Source: JACKOB01 sp024234575
GTDB taxonomy: Bacteria > Pseudomonadota > Gammaproteobacteria > Pseudomonadales > Oleiphilaceae
Direction: 5' to 3'
Length of the DNA stretch: 64,000 nt
NCBI GenBank assembly: GCA_051208035.1
Contig: JBPJFZ010000007.1
Location: 62,001 to 126,000, forward strand
Shown here: positions 49,340 to 58,975 of the stretch, piece after piece
How the letters are laid out: every line of letters begins with the position of its first letter
How positions within the stretch are numbered: position 1 is the stretch's first letter
The notes under the pieces: model-generated
Seen by the model: only the letters and a program-made list of their open reading frames with translations
The model's database searches: none
Told to the model about the DNA's origin: nothing
Made by a program: the position numbers and the translations under genes

Positions 49340-51355
49340 GTGTCCAAGCTTAATACTCGTCAACGTGAGGCTGTGCATTACATCAGCGGGCCATTGCTGG
49401 TGCTGGCTGGTGCCGGCAGTGGCAAAACCAGCGTGATCACGACCAAAATTACCTACCTTATCGAGCAATGTGGTATCTCTGCCCGTAATATTGCTGCGGT
49501 CACCTTTACCAATAAAGCCGCGCGGGAAATGCGTGAGCGGGTGAGCAAGCTTTTGCCCTCACGAGAAACCCGCGGTCTGATCGTGGCTACTTTCCACAAC
49601 CTGGGGCTGACGATTCTGCGAGACGAGCATGCCGCCCTGGGCTACAAATCTGGATTTTCGATTTTTGATGCCGAAGATGCCCGCTCGTTGTTGCGGGAAA
49701 TTATGTTGCGTGATTTCGAAGATGACAGCGACGAGATTAACGATGTGCAGTCGATGATCTCGAATCTAAAGAACGATATGAAAAGCCCTGCCGAGGCGTT
49801 ATCCATGGCAGAGTCGGCCCGTGATCAGCGTATTGCGCAGATCTATGCGAAATATTGTCAATATTTAAAAGCCTACAACGCGATGGATTTTGATGATTTG
49901 ATCATGCTTGTGGTGCGATTGTTTCGCGAGAACAAAGAGATATTAACCAAGTGGCAAAACCGGGTGCGTTACCTGCTGGTGGATGAGTATCAGGATACCA
50001 ACATCAGCCAGTATGAGTTAGTACGCATGCTGGTGGATGGACGCTCGCAGTTTACAGTGGTGGGGGATGATGACCAGTCGATCTACGCCTGGCGGGGTGC
50101 CCGCCCGGAAAACCTGGTAAAGCTTAAGTCAGACTTTCCGTCTTTAAAAGTGATTAAGCTTGAGCAAAACTACCGCTCTACCGGGCGCATTCTAAAAGCG
50201 GCGAACGCGGTGATCGCTAATAATGAGCACGTTTTCGAGAAGGCGCTCTGGTCTGATCTGGGGTATGGCGATGAAATCCGTGTGTTGCAAACCCGCAACG
50301 AAGATGCCGAGTGCGAGCGTATCGCCTCGGAAATTATCGACCACAAACTAAAAAACCGCACTGACTATAAAGATTACTCGGTGCTGTACCGTGGTAACCA
50401 TCAAAGCCGCTTGCTCGAAATGAAATTACAGGCGTATCAGATTCCTTATCGCTTATCTGGCGGTACGTCTTTTTTCGCTAAAAATGAAATTAAAGACGCG
50501 ATGGCTTATTTGCGGTTGTTGATTAATCCGGATGATGACGCCGCATTTTTGCGTATCGTTAACGTGCCGCGTCGGGAGATTGGCCCATCAACACTAGAGA
50601 AACTGGGTGAATATGCCACCGAGCGTAATATCAGCCTGACTTCTGCCGTTGAGGAATTGGGCCTAGAACAGCGCCTGAGCCCGCGGGCGGTAGAGAAACT
50701 GCGACGCTTTCGTACCTGGCTGGCAGAGACCGTGCGTAAGTGCTCGCAGGATGATGCCGTAACAGAATTGAAGCGTATGTTTGTGGATATCGAATACGAA
50801 GACTGGCTGCATCAAACCAGTAACACGCCAAAGCAGGCCGAGAAGCGCATGGCTAACGTGTGGTATTTAATTGATAACGTTAAATATATGCTCGATAGAG
50901 ACAAAGGCACCGCCGATGAAATTGGTCTTGAAGAGGCGGTGTCCAAGTTGTTGTTGCGGGATATGCTTGAACAGCAAGAAGAAGACGACGACAGCGATAA
51001 AGTACATTTGCTAACCTTGCATGCATCCAAGGGATTGGAGTTCCCCCATGTGTTTATTATGGGGTTAGAAGAAGAGATACTGCCGCACCGCAGTAGCATT
51101 GAAGAAGGTAATGTCGCCGAAGAGCGCCGCTTAATGTACGTGGGCATTACCCGTGCCCGCAAAACCCTGACCCTGACTTACGCGGCGCAGCGCAAACAAT
51201 ATGGGGAAAAAATAGAAACCATTCCCAGCCGGTTTTTGGATGAAATGCCAGAGGAAGATCTTCATTGGGAAGGGCGGGGCCAGTCTGACCCTGAAGCAAA
51301 CAAGGCTAAAGGTGCCGCCACGCTGGCGAGTTTACGCAATTTGATGTCGGAATAA
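49340..51355 (+). CDS. rep: ATP-dependent DNA helicase Rep
   Basis: A 3'-5' superfamily 1 helicase that helps replication past obstacles. The 671-residue protein has helicase motif I LAGAGSGKTSVIT, motif Ia AVTFTNKAAREM, motif II LLVDEYQDTN, motif III VVGDDDQSIYAWRGA, motif IV EQNYRST and motif VI VGITRARKTL. Length matches E. coli Rep (673). The GTG at 49340 gives a Rep-like start, SKLNTRQREAV. TTG at 49319 and GTG at 49331 are alternatives in the same frame. Confidence 0.94.
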   Translation: MSKLNTRQREAVHYISGPLLVLAGAGSGKTSVITTKITYLIEQCGISARNIAAVTFTNKAAREMRERVSKLLPSRETRGLIVATFHNLGLTILRDEHAALGYKSGFSIFDAEDARSLLREIMLRDFEDDSDEINDVQSMISNLKNDMKSPAEALSMAESARDQRIAQIYAKYCQYLKAYNAMDFDDLIMLVVRLFRENKEILTKWQNRVRYLLVDEYQDTNISQYELVRMLVDGRSQFTVVGDDDQSIYAWRGARPENLVKLKSDFPSLKVIKLEQNYRSTGRILKAANAVIANNEHVFEKALWSDLGYGDEIRVLQTRNEDAECERIASEIIDHKLKNRTDYKDYSVLYRGNHQSRLLEMKLQAYQIPYRLSGGTSFFAKNEIKDAMAYLRLLINPDDDAAFLRIVNVPRREIGPSTLEKLGEYATERNISLTSAVEELGLEQRLSPRAVEKLRRFRTWLAETVRKCSQDDAVTELKRMFVDIEYEDWLHQTSNTPKQAEKRMANVWYLIDNVKYMLDRDKGTADEIGLEEAVSKLLLRDMLEQQEEDDDSDKVHLLTLHASKGLEFPHVFIMGLEEEILPHRSSIEEGNVAEERRLMYVGITRARKTLTLTYAAQRKQYGEKIETIPSRFLDEMPEEDLHWEGRGQSDPEANKAKGAATLASLRNLMSE

Positions 51356-51400
51356 GCGATTAAACGGCGGCCTTAATAAGAGGGGGTTTGTGCATCACAT

Positions 51401-51703
51401 CTAACCTAAAAACAGATATAACCCCAAAGCGATAGACGAGAAAAGAATGCCCCAATTTAGCCCGGCAATGGCTTTGCGAAAAAATGTTTTCTCTGGCGTA
51501 CGCAGGTAATAGGCGAGTAACCCCGCGGCGGCAACAACAATGGTCACTTCGGCAAAAAATATGGCGAATACCTGTGCCGCCTTTGTGCTTCCGCCCCACT
51601 GCTGAAAAAACGCAGAGAGTGTGACGGTTAGTCCCAGCGTAACAAACAGGGCGGGTATAAGAGAGACATATACCCAGGCTGTTTTTTGGGGTTTCTGGTT
51701 CAT
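51401..51703 (-). CDS. Small inner-membrane protein, unknown
   Basis: A 100-residue protein with three hydrophobic helices (about residues 10-30, 42-65 and 78-98) joined by short charged loops (RTPEKTFFRKAIAG). I do not recognise the family. It lies between rep and trxC, and no operon partner is evident. The ATG at 51703 is the only suitable start. Confidence 0.6.
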   Translation of the reverse strand: MNQKPQKTAWVYVSLIPALFVTLGLTVTLSAFFQQWGGSTKAAQVFAIFFAEVTIVVAAAGLLAYYLRTPEKTFFRKAIAGLNWGILFSSIALGLYLFLG

Positions 51704-51803
51704 GTGGATAACACCTTTACGATAAACAGGTCGTTATTATCGGTGTATTCATCCCATAAAAACTTGATGCAGATTATTCTTGTACAAGAAAACGTTGCGC
51801 GGC

Positions 51804-52235
51804 TTATCGCATTTGTTCAGCAATCCATTGTTGTAATTGCCCTGCATTCATTGCGCCGGCGATACGTGCCTTTTCTTTACCATCTTTAAAAATAATGAGG
51901 GTTGGAATACTGCGAATGGCATAGGCGGCGGCAATTTGCTGCTCATTCTCTGTATTCACTTTCGCAAACACTACATGTGGAGACATTGCTTGCGATGCTT
52001 TAGCAAATTCTGGTGCCATCATTTTGCAGGGACCACACCAGGATGCCCAAAAATCAACAACTACTGGCAGCTGGCTGTTTTGCATATGTTTATAAAAGCT
52101 GCCGCTGTTAAGATCGATAGGCTGATCACTCAATACCTGTGCTTTGCAGGCACCGCATTTGGGTTTATCTGCCAGGCGCTCGGCAGGTACGCGATTGGTT
52201 CGATGACAGTGCGAACAAACAACTTGGATTGGCAT
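51804..52235 (-). CDS. trxC: Thioredoxin 2
   Basis: A 143-residue thioredoxin with an N-terminal zinc domain (Cys7, Cys10, Cys27, Cys30, in CSHCH and CGACK) and the active site WCGPCKMM (Cys67, Cys70). This is the TrxC form, active in oxidative stress. The start with MPIQVVCSHC is typical. It is independent of trxA at 21 kb. Confidence 0.94.
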   Translation of the reverse strand: MPIQVVCSHCHRTNRVPAERLADKPKCGACKAQVLSDQPIDLNSGSFYKHMQNSQLPVVVDFWASWCGPCKMMAPEFAKASQAMSPHVVFAKVNTENEQQIAAAYAIRSIPTLIIFKDGKEKARIAGAMNAGQLQQWIAEQMR

Positions 52236-52379
52236 CGGTGTCTCCTTTATCGATACACAAATAGCAGATCAGATGGCACTTAACCTTTGATGCACCTGAC
52301 GCTTTGGGCTAACGCTGAAGTATCTGCATATGGAGGCGAGCCGCGATAATTTCAAGAATAGCGGCTCGCCGATTTGGTT

Positions 52380-52637
52380 TTATGCCAGCTTTCGTACCAG
52401 TTGACTACGCACGGTGGTGATATGGGATGCATGTTGCACCTCGTGCAGTTTTTCGAGCTGGTGGCACAAGTTGGTAAAGCAGCGTTCGCCTGTCACCGTC
52501 ATTTCCAGTTTCATCAGCTGATTTTGAATGGCTGCATTCATGGTTTCTATTGCAAAGCCACGCACGCGGGTAACCCGCAAAATTCTTTCGATGGCACCGG
52601 GTTGTGGTTGAAACTCACAGTGAATAATGTTTTTCAT
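52380..52637 (-). CDS. ilvM: Acetolactate synthase small subunit IlvM
   Basis: An 85-residue ACT-domain regulatory subunit of acetohydroxyacid synthase II, with PGAIERILRVTRVRGF and MTVTGERCF. The length is that of E. coli IlvM (87). It overlaps the end of ilvG in ATGA, so the two subunits are translationally coupled. There is no sign of feedback-binding residues; isozyme II is valine-insensitive in E. coli. Confidence 0.92.
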   Translation of the reverse strand: MKNIIHCEFQPQPGAIERILRVTRVRGFAIETMNAAIQNQLMKLEMTVTGERCFTNLCHQLEKLHEVQHASHITTVRSQLVRKLA

Positions 52638-54328
52638 GCAGAGGCTCCTTCTATCATTTCTTTATTGGATGCGCCAGGTTTTACAATGGGCCAGACGTTT
52701 TCAGTTTGATCAATACATACATGTAGCAACATGGCTCCAGAGTAGGCGAACAGGGTTTCGATACCGCGACGCATCTGGTTGGCATGGGTAACTTTTAGCG
52801 CTTTCATGCCAAATGCTTTGGCTAAGTCGGTAAACTCCGGGTTGTCCGAGAGGTCAACCTCGCTGTAATTTTTCTCGTAAAACAGCTCTTGTTGTTGCCG
52901 CACCATGCCCAGATGCTGATTGTCGAGAACGATGATTTTAATCGGCAAGCCGTAACGTTTGATGGTCGCCATTTCCTGGATGTTCATCATTATCGAGCCA
53001 TCTCCGCTGATATTTACAACGGGCTTGTCGGGGGCGGCCAGTTGCGCACCGATTGCAGCCGGCAGGCCAAAGCCCATGGTTCCTAATCCACCGCTACTTA
53101 AATGTTGTTGAGGGGTCGCGAAGGAAAAGTATTGCGCCACCCACATTTGATGTTGGCCCACATCACAGCTAACGATGGTGTCTGCGGGTGCCAGAGATGA
53201 CAGCATGTTGACAAAAGCAGGGCCGGCGATTGGGCCGCAATCGTCGACGGTATTGGCGCTCATGGCAAAACCGTGTGTGCGTTTGAGTGCTTGGCAATGT
53301 GCTTTCCATTCGGCTGTAGACGCTTGCAGTGTTGCGCTACGGCTTTGTAAATCATCATAAAGTTGCGCCAAAAAAGATTTCAGCGAGCTACGGATGCTGA
53401 GTTCAACATTTTTAAGTTTACCGATTTCGGCGGCATCACAATCGATGTGAATTATTTTCGCCGCTGGTGCAAACGTCGATACCTTGCCGGTAGCGCGATC
53501 GTCAAAGCGAGCACCGATAGCGATCAGTAAGTCACACTCTTCTACCGCTAAATTGGCAGCGCGTGAGCCGTGCATACCCAGCATGCCCAAATCACAGGCG
53601 GTATTCTTTCCTGCATTACCAATGCCTTTAAGCGTGCACACATGGGGTATGGCGGTTAATTGTATTAGCTGTTGCAGCTCGGTGACTGCACTGTCTAAAT
53701 GAACGCCGCCACCAGTGTACAGTAGCGGCTTTTTCGCCTGTAACATCATCTCCACGGCGGTTGCTGCCGCGGAAGTTTGCGCTGCTGTGCTTGCAGGCTG
53801 ATGGCTTTCTTCAACCGCTTCAGTGTTGATGATTTCACTGAGTAATACGTCTTTTGGCAAGTCGATCCACACGGGGCCTGGTCTTCCGGACGTGGCAAGG
53901 GTGATCGCCTCGGCAACGATTTGCGGAATCTCATTCGCATCGGTTACCAGATAGCTGTGTTTTACAATGCCGAGCGTCATGCCAAGAATATCGGTCTCCT
54001 GAAACGCATCGGTGCCGATCAGCGCGCTTGGTACCTGCCCGGTAATAACCAGCAGAGGAATCGAGTCCATATACGCGTTGGCAACACCGGTAATCAAGTT
54101 GGTGGCACCTGGGCCAGAAGTGGCAATACACACACCAATACGACCAGAGGCACGGGCGTAGCCATCAGCGGCCAGCGCACATCCCTGCTCATGGCGACAC
54201 AGGATATGTTTGACGTTACGGCTGACCAACGCATCGTAAAGGGGCATGATACATCCACCGGGATAACCAAAAACAGTGTCGATGTGGTGTTGCTCGAATG
54301 CGTTAAGTATTGCCTCTGCGCCGTTCAT
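52634..54328 (-). CDS. ilvG: Acetolactate synthase large subunit IlvG
   Basis: A 564-residue thiamine diphosphate enzyme that makes acetolactate or acetohydroxybutyrate, the first common step to valine, leucine and isoleucine. It has FGYPGGCIMP, CRHEQGCALAADGYAR with the catalytic glutamate, the FAD-binding middle domain (GARFDDRATGK), and the TPP-binding region GDGSIMMNIQEMATI. The ATG at 54328 follows GGAGAG. The mRNA leader upstream encodes a peptide rich in Val, Leu and Ile and ends in an intrinsic terminator. Confidence 0.96.
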   Translation of the reverse strand: MNGAEAILNAFEQHHIDTVFGYPGGCIMPLYDALVSRNVKHILCRHEQGCALAADGYARASGRIGVCIATSGPGATNLITGVANAYMDSIPLLVITGQVPSALIGTDAFQETDILGMTLGIVKHSYLVTDANEIPQIVAEAITLATSGRPGPVWIDLPKDVLLSEIINTEAVEESHQPASTAAQTSAAATAVEMMLQAKKPLLYTGGGVHLDSAVTELQQLIQLTAIPHVCTLKGIGNAGKNTACDLGMLGMHGSRAANLAVEECDLLIAIGARFDDRATGKVSTFAPAAKIIHIDCDAAEIGKLKNVELSIRSSLKSFLAQLYDDLQSRSATLQASTAEWKAHCQALKRTHGFAMSANTVDDCGPIAGPAFVNMLSSLAPADTIVSCDVGQHQMWVAQYFSFATPQQHLSSGGLGTMGFGLPAAIGAQLAAPDKPVVNISGDGSIMMNIQEMATIKRYGLPIKIIVLDNQHLGMVRQQQELFYEKNYSEVDLSDNPEFTDLAKAFGMKALKVTHANQMRRGIETLFAYSGAMLLHVCIDQTENVWPIVKPGASNKEMIEGASA

Positions 54329-54356
54329 GATCTCTCCAACCTGGTAAAAATTTCGG

Positions 54357-54389
54357 CAAAAAAAAACCCCCGATAGCGTCGGGGGTTTT
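54357..54389 (-). terminator. ilvGM attenuator terminator
   Basis: On the minus strand a stem of CCCCCGA with TCGGGGG, extended by A-T pairs around a 5-base loop, is followed by a run of about nine T residues. It lies between the leader peptide and ilvG, where an attenuator is expected. An alternative pairing that would disrupt it was not worked out. Confidence 0.85.
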
Positions 54390-54413
54390 GTGGGATTCTT
54401 TCTTCAGTAAATT

Positions 54414-54491
54414 TTATCCACGTAACCACCCTCGCTGCGGCATGACGACCACGACGATGAGTTTGACGACGAGAATAAGTACTTGTTGCAT
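54414..54491 (-). CDS. ilv leader peptide (25 residues)
   Basis: The minus strand has an ATG at 54491 and a TAA at 54414-54416. The peptide begins MQQVLILVVKLIVVVVMPQ, and residues 4-16 contain twelve branched-chain codons among thirteen (7 Val, 3 Leu, 2 Ile). The stop lies 25 bases before the terminator stem. This is the design of E. coli ilvL: starvation for Val, Leu or Ile would stall the ribosome and allow readthrough. A promoter fits 34 bases upstream. Confidence 0.88.
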   Translation of the reverse strand: MQQVLILVVKLIVVVVMPQRGWLRG

Positions 54492-54524
54492 AGTATTTAC
54501 TGGTTTATTTATTAATTTCATTAA

Positions 54525-54553
54525 AAGATAGCTGGGGAGTCTACTCCTGGCAA
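54525..54553 (-). promoter_or_regulatory. Probable promoter of the ilv leader and ilvGM
   Basis: On the minus strand TTGCCA (54553-54548) and TATCTT (54530-54525) are separated by exactly 17 bases, giving a sigma-70-like pair. Transcription would begin about 54518 and reach the leader ATG after some 27 bases. Confidence 0.5.
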
Positions 54554-54837
54554 ATACAAAGATGCAAGGATTAATCAGGTGAATTGTGATCTTGGTTGTC
54601 GATTGAGGGTTTAATTGCGTCGTCTTTCATTGATCGCGCATTCATTAATAGTAATCTTTGGCTACACTTAGGAGAGTGTTTGATGCCACCGCCCATTGTC
54701 GTGTGGTCAGTGCCGTCATCTGATACAAGGCATTTAGCCTAAAAAATTCCGTAGTCGGCCGATAACATAACGATGTCGTCGCTTTGCAGGCAAACATCGT
54801 CTGAAAAGAATGATTAGAATAATCCCCGAGAAAATAT

Positions 54838-56172
54838 ATGTCATTAAATCCTGTTGATCAAAGACAGCTTGAACGTAAAAGTCGCGAATTGCGCTCGCTG
54901 GAAGACAAATTAAACCGCATGGAACAGCAGGTGCGCCGCAATGATGAGTTAGTGCGAGAGCGAGCGAGGGAGGTCGAAGACCGCGGCCGGGAATTTGTTG
55001 CGAAAGAGCGAAATTTACGTGACGAGTTAGCAGAGGTCGAGAAAAAGTCTCGTTTGCTTGATGATGACCGGCAGGCCCTCAACACCGAGAAGGAAGCCTA
55101 TGAAAGCGGCAGTAAGGCACGATTGATGATCATGCTGCCAATTTTGCTGGTAGCGGCAATTGGTACTGGCTATCTGGTTTTTGAGTTTCGAGCGAAAGAC
55201 AATTTTTTTTACGATCAGTTTAAAGCAGCGTCGCTCAATATCGAAAAACTTAACGCGGCTTACGGTGATCTTGACCAACAAAAAATTCGTGTTGAGGAAT
55301 TGTTGGCAGAAGAGAAAAAAGTCGTTGACGACTTACGTCAGGATTTAGCCAAACAAACCACCGCGTTGGAAAGTGTCACTAGTGGCAAGCGCTCGTTACA
55401 ACTGAAATATGATGATGCCATTAATAGAGTCGTTTTGCTGGAAGGCATCAAGAAAGAGCTGACGGCAGACAAAGAAAGATTAAGAGATGAGCTGGGTCGT
55501 TTGATCAGTGAAAAAGAACTGGTAATGCAAGATGTGGTGTCGTTAGAAATGAAGCTCAACCTCTTAGGTGCTCAGCTGCTGGCAGAGCAGGATAAATCCA
55601 GTCAGCAAGGGGCCGAGTTGACGGCTACAGCGGCTAATCTGGAAGACTCACGATCCTTAAACAATCAATTACAAAAAGAGCTTGAGGCTTTAGTCGAACG
55701 TGCAGCAGCCCAAAAAACCGAGTTGGAAGCGGCCAGTGGCTTAAATGCAGCTAAAGATGCAGAGTTGCAACGGAAGACCAAAACAATCGCGGACCAAAAT
55801 GAGCAGCTGGTGTCGCTTAAAAAGGATATCCAAAGCAAACTGGATGTTATCAAAGCCAAAGATGCTCTTTTAGCCGAGTTGCAAGGACGGGCAGATAGTT
55901 TAATGGCAACGCGAACAGGCTTGCAGACAGAAACGCAGAATCTGCAGTCATCGTTACAGCAGCAGGCGGATGCGAGAGCGCAGGCAGAAGCGCAGTTGTC
56001 TGCCTTAAAACAAGAGCTGATGCAGCTCACCGCATTAAGGGATACGCTTCTTAGTGAGAAGCAGGCTTTGCAGAACAGCGCGCAAGAAATGATTGCACAG
56101 AACCAGGCGTTAAAGTCGCAACTTGAATCGCTGGAGAAAGAATTACAGGCCGGTGTCGAAGCACTGCAGTAG
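54838..56172 (+). CDS. Single-pass membrane protein with long coiled coils
   Basis: A 444-residue protein. Residues 1-90 are a charged coiled coil, then one membrane helix at about 96-115 (LMIMLPILLVAAIGTGYLV) and 325 residues of further coiled coil in the other compartment, rich in Q, L, E, K and A (KKELTADKERLRDELG and others). No catalytic motif was seen. The topology suggests a scaffold spanning the envelope. The family is not recognised. The next gene begins 34 bases downstream, so they may be one operon. Confidence 0.72.
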   Translation: MSLNPVDQRQLERKSRELRSLEDKLNRMEQQVRRNDELVRERAREVEDRGREFVAKERNLRDELAEVEKKSRLLDDDRQALNTEKEAYESGSKARLMIMLPILLVAAIGTGYLVFEFRAKDNFFYDQFKAASLNIEKLNAAYGDLDQQKIRVEELLAEEKKVVDDLRQDLAKQTTALESVTSGKRSLQLKYDDAINRVVLLEGIKKELTADKERLRDELGRLISEKELVMQDVVSLEMKLNLLGAQLLAEQDKSSQQGAELTATAANLEDSRSLNNQLQKELEALVERAAAQKTELEAASGLNAAKDAELQRKTKTIADQNEQLVSLKKDIQSKLDVIKAKDALLAELQGRADSLMATRTGLQTETQNLQSSLQQQADARAQAEAQLSALKQELMQLTALRDTLLSEKQALQNSAQEMIAQNQALKSQLESLEKELQAGVEALQ

Positions 56173-56206
56173 CTAGTCGACGCTATGCGTAAGAGGTCAG
56201 GGGTCA

Positions 56207-57049
56207 ATGATCTGGGTAAGTGATCTAAGACAGTCACTAAATTACCACCAGCATTGGCTGGGACGTATTCGTGCATGGCTACTGGCCATGGTTACGCTGC
56301 TTCTACCATTGCAGACCCTGGCCACAACGGCAGAAAAGCCGGTATTTACCCTCTATGCCTACCATGATAAACCTCCTTATTTTGTACCCGAGTCTGCAAA
56401 ATATAACAGCGCCGAAGGCATCTACGCGGCGTTCGTAAGGCTCATTAATGATCGGCAGTCAACGTATCTGGTGCAACTAAGATTTCAACCGAGAGTCCGG
56501 CTGGAAGACAAACTCAATATGGGGGCGCTGGAGGGGGCAATCATTGGCGTTAATCCACTGTGGTTTAAAGACGGCAATGAGTTGCGCTTTTTATGGAGTG
56601 GTGCGTTTATGTGGGACAAAGATATTGTCGTTGCCCGCAACGATGCGACCTTTACTTATACTAAAGCAGACGATTTGATTGGCAAAAAACTGGCTTTGCC
56701 CAGGGGGCTTTATTTTTTTGGGGTGAGCCAGCTTGCCGCCGCTGGAAAGCTTACGGTCTTCGAAACCAACTCAGATTTACAGAACTTGCAAATGGTCAGT
56801 CTGGGGAGGGCTGATGCGACAATTACCAGTGTACTGACTTATGAATACTTCACTAAAAGCCAGGCTACCAATCATGGGTTACAGGCATTCGATATACCCC
56901 ATGACAAGTATGCGCGGCGTATGTTGTTTCCTAAATCGCAACAAGCCGCTTTTGAAGTGCTGGCACCAATTATTGAAGCGAGCCTCCGTGATCCGGTTTG
57001 GCTCGCAACGCTAGCAACCTATCACTATCAGACTAGCTTGCACCCGTAG
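56207..57049 (+). CDS. Orphan family-3 periplasmic solute-binding protein
   Basis: A 280-residue exported protein with a signal peptide (WLLAMVTLLLPLQTLA) and an SBP_bac_3-like domain: FTLYAYHDKPPYFV, EGIYAAFVRLIN and ADATITSVLTYEYF. It lies 34 bases after the coiled-coil protein on the same strand. It is the third of these orphans, without transporter genes. The N-terminus is long before the signal, so a later ATG may be used. Confidence 0.8.
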   Translation: MIWVSDLRQSLNYHQHWLGRIRAWLLAMVTLLLPLQTLATTAEKPVFTLYAYHDKPPYFVPESAKYNSAEGIYAAFVRLINDRQSTYLVQLRFQPRVRLEDKLNMGALEGAIIGVNPLWFKDGNELRFLWSGAFMWDKDIVVARNDATFTYTKADDLIGKKLALPRGLYFFGVSQLAAAGKLTVFETNSDLQNLQMVSLGRADATITSVLTYEYFTKSQATNHGLQAFDIPHDKYARRMLFPKSQQAAFEVLAPIIEASLRDPVWLATLATYHYQTSLHP

Positions 57050-57076
57050 TTTTGGCGTCTGAGTATGTCGCGCTCA

Positions 57077-58975
57077 TCAGGCGTTTGCACCGCGAAGGGC
57101 TTTTACTGCATCCTCCAGCTTTTGTGCGCTAACGTCTTTGGCGTCAATCGGGTCGCCAACGACCAGATCTACTTTAGACCAGAAACGCCTGGGTGCCTTT
57201 GTTAACGCCGAGCCATCTTTATGGCTAAAGAACGATCCCCATAATCCTTTTAACGCCATAGGAATCACCGGGACGGGGTCAGTAGCAATGATCTGCTCAA
57301 TCCCTTTTCTGAATGTATCAATTTCGCCGGTTGTTGTGAGTTTGCCTTCGGGAAAAAGGCAGACAATCTCGCCATCACGTAATTCGTGAGAGATCATCTT
57401 AAAGGCATTTTCGTAAGTTACCGGGTCGATTTTTTGCGAGTGAATCGGAATGGCCTTGCCGATTTTGAAAATATAATGCAGCACCGGCAGATGGTAGATT
57501 GGCTTGAACATCACGAATCGGATGGGGCGTCGGTAGGCGCCACCGATAATCAGCGCATCCATATAGGAAACGTGATTACACACCAGCACGCAGGCTCCCG
57601 TATCGGGAATTTTATCCAGCCCTTCATGCCTAACACGATACATCGTATGGGTAATTACCCATATGAGGAAGCGCATGAAGAACTCAGGAATCGTGCGATA
57701 GATGTAGATGGCGACGACGGCATTCATTAATGCCAACACCATAAAGAACTCGGGAATACCGACACCGATGACGCTAAGGAAGATCACACCGACGATCCCT
57801 GAAACCACCATAAACAGTGCATTCATAATGTTGATGGCCGCAATGATACGGGATCGGTGTTTCTCTTCTGATCGCTCTTGCACCATGGCATATAGCGGCA
57901 CTATATAAAAGCCGCCGAAGGTGCCAATGAGAAAGAAGTCGAGCAATACCCGGTAACTCCACGGCTCGGTTAAAAACTCTTTAAAGCTGATGAGCTCGGT
58001 GCCACTGACCGGTTGGCTGTGCAGATAGAGGTCAAAGCCAAAGATTGATAGCCCGATAGAACCTAGCGGAACCAGGCCCAGCTCTATTTTATGCCCTGAT
58101 AGTTTGTCGCAGAGTAACGAGCCGGCGGCGATGCCTATGGAGAACACTGCCAGTAACGACGTAACAACCGACTGGTCGCCGTGCAGGAATACCTTAGAGT
58201 AGTTGTAAAGCTGTGTGAGATAACTGGCCCCGAGGAACCAAAACCAGGAAATCGCGATAATCGCGAGATAGATAGCTTTGTTTTCACGGCTGAAGGCAAT
58301 GGTTTCCCAGGTGTCTTTCCAGGGGCGAAAGGTAACGTTTATTTCCGGGCTGGGCGCCGGGGCAACAGGAATAGCACGGCTTGTCAGCCAGCCAATAATC
58401 GCCATCACGACAACGATAATACTAAACCACATGGGGGCGTCATCAACTTTGCTTAGCAGGCCAGAGCCAATGGTGCCAAGCAGAATTGCCAGAAAGGTGC
58501 CGGTCTCTACCAGTGCATTGCCGCTCACCAGCTCGTCGCTGCGCAAATGCTGCGGAATAATACTGTATTTAACCGGGCCGAAAAACGCAGATTGTGTACC
58601 CATCAAAAACAGTACCAGCATCAAGCCCCAGGCAGTATTAAAGTAGAAACAAATGGCTGCGAAGCACATGGCGACAATTTCAAACAGTTTAATGCGGCGG
58701 ATTAGAAATGATTTTTCATATTTATCTGCAAGCTGGCCCGCAAATGCAGAGAACAGGAAAAACGGCAGAATAAAGAGTACCGCGCCAATGTTGTTCATTA
58801 CGTCCGTGCTAATACTTGTCGCATACAACGCGTTAAAAGTAATCAACGTTAGTAGCGCGTTCTTGAACAGGTTGTCGTTGAAAGCCCCGAGAAACTGCGT
58901 CCAGAAAAATGGCGCAAACAGGCGCGAGCGCATTAACCCGGTTTGTGATTGATGCTGATGACTTTGTTGTTCCAT
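57077..58975 (-). CDS. MFS transporter fused to a PlsC-type acyltransferase
   Basis: A 632-residue inner-membrane protein. The first 410 residues form an MFS domain with about 12 helices (FAPFFWTQFLGAFNDNLFKNAL at the start, as in LplT). The last 200 residues are a glycerolipid acyltransferase domain with the H-X4-D box in VCNHVSYMDAL and FPEGKLTTTGEI. Fusions of LplT-like flippase and Aas-like acyltransferase return lysophospholipids from the outer leaflet and re-acylate them. There is no AMP-ligase domain. It stands alone. Confidence 0.88.
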   Translation of the reverse strand: MEQQSHQHQSQTGLMRSRLFAPFFWTQFLGAFNDNLFKNALLTLITFNALYATSISTDVMNNIGAVLFILPFFLFSAFAGQLADKYEKSFLIRRIKLFEIVAMCFAAICFYFNTAWGLMLVLFLMGTQSAFFGPVKYSIIPQHLRSDELVSGNALVETGTFLAILLGTIGSGLLSKVDDAPMWFSIIVVVMAIIGWLTSRAIPVAPAPSPEINVTFRPWKDTWETIAFSRENKAIYLAIIAISWFWFLGASYLTQLYNYSKVFLHGDQSVVTSLLAVFSIGIAAGSLLCDKLSGHKIELGLVPLGSIGLSIFGFDLYLHSQPVSGTELISFKEFLTEPWSYRVLLDFFLIGTFGGFYIVPLYAMVQERSEEKHRSRIIAAINIMNALFMVVSGIVGVIFLSVIGVGIPEFFMVLALMNAVVAIYIYRTIPEFFMRFLIWVITHTMYRVRHEGLDKIPDTGACVLVCNHVSYMDALIIGGAYRRPIRFVMFKPIYHLPVLHYIFKIGKAIPIHSQKIDPVTYENAFKMISHELRDGEIVCLFPEGKLTTTGEIDTFRKGIEQIIATDPVPVIPMALKGLWGSFFSHKDGSALTKAPRRFWSKVDLVVGDPIDAKDVSAQKLEDAVKALRGANA

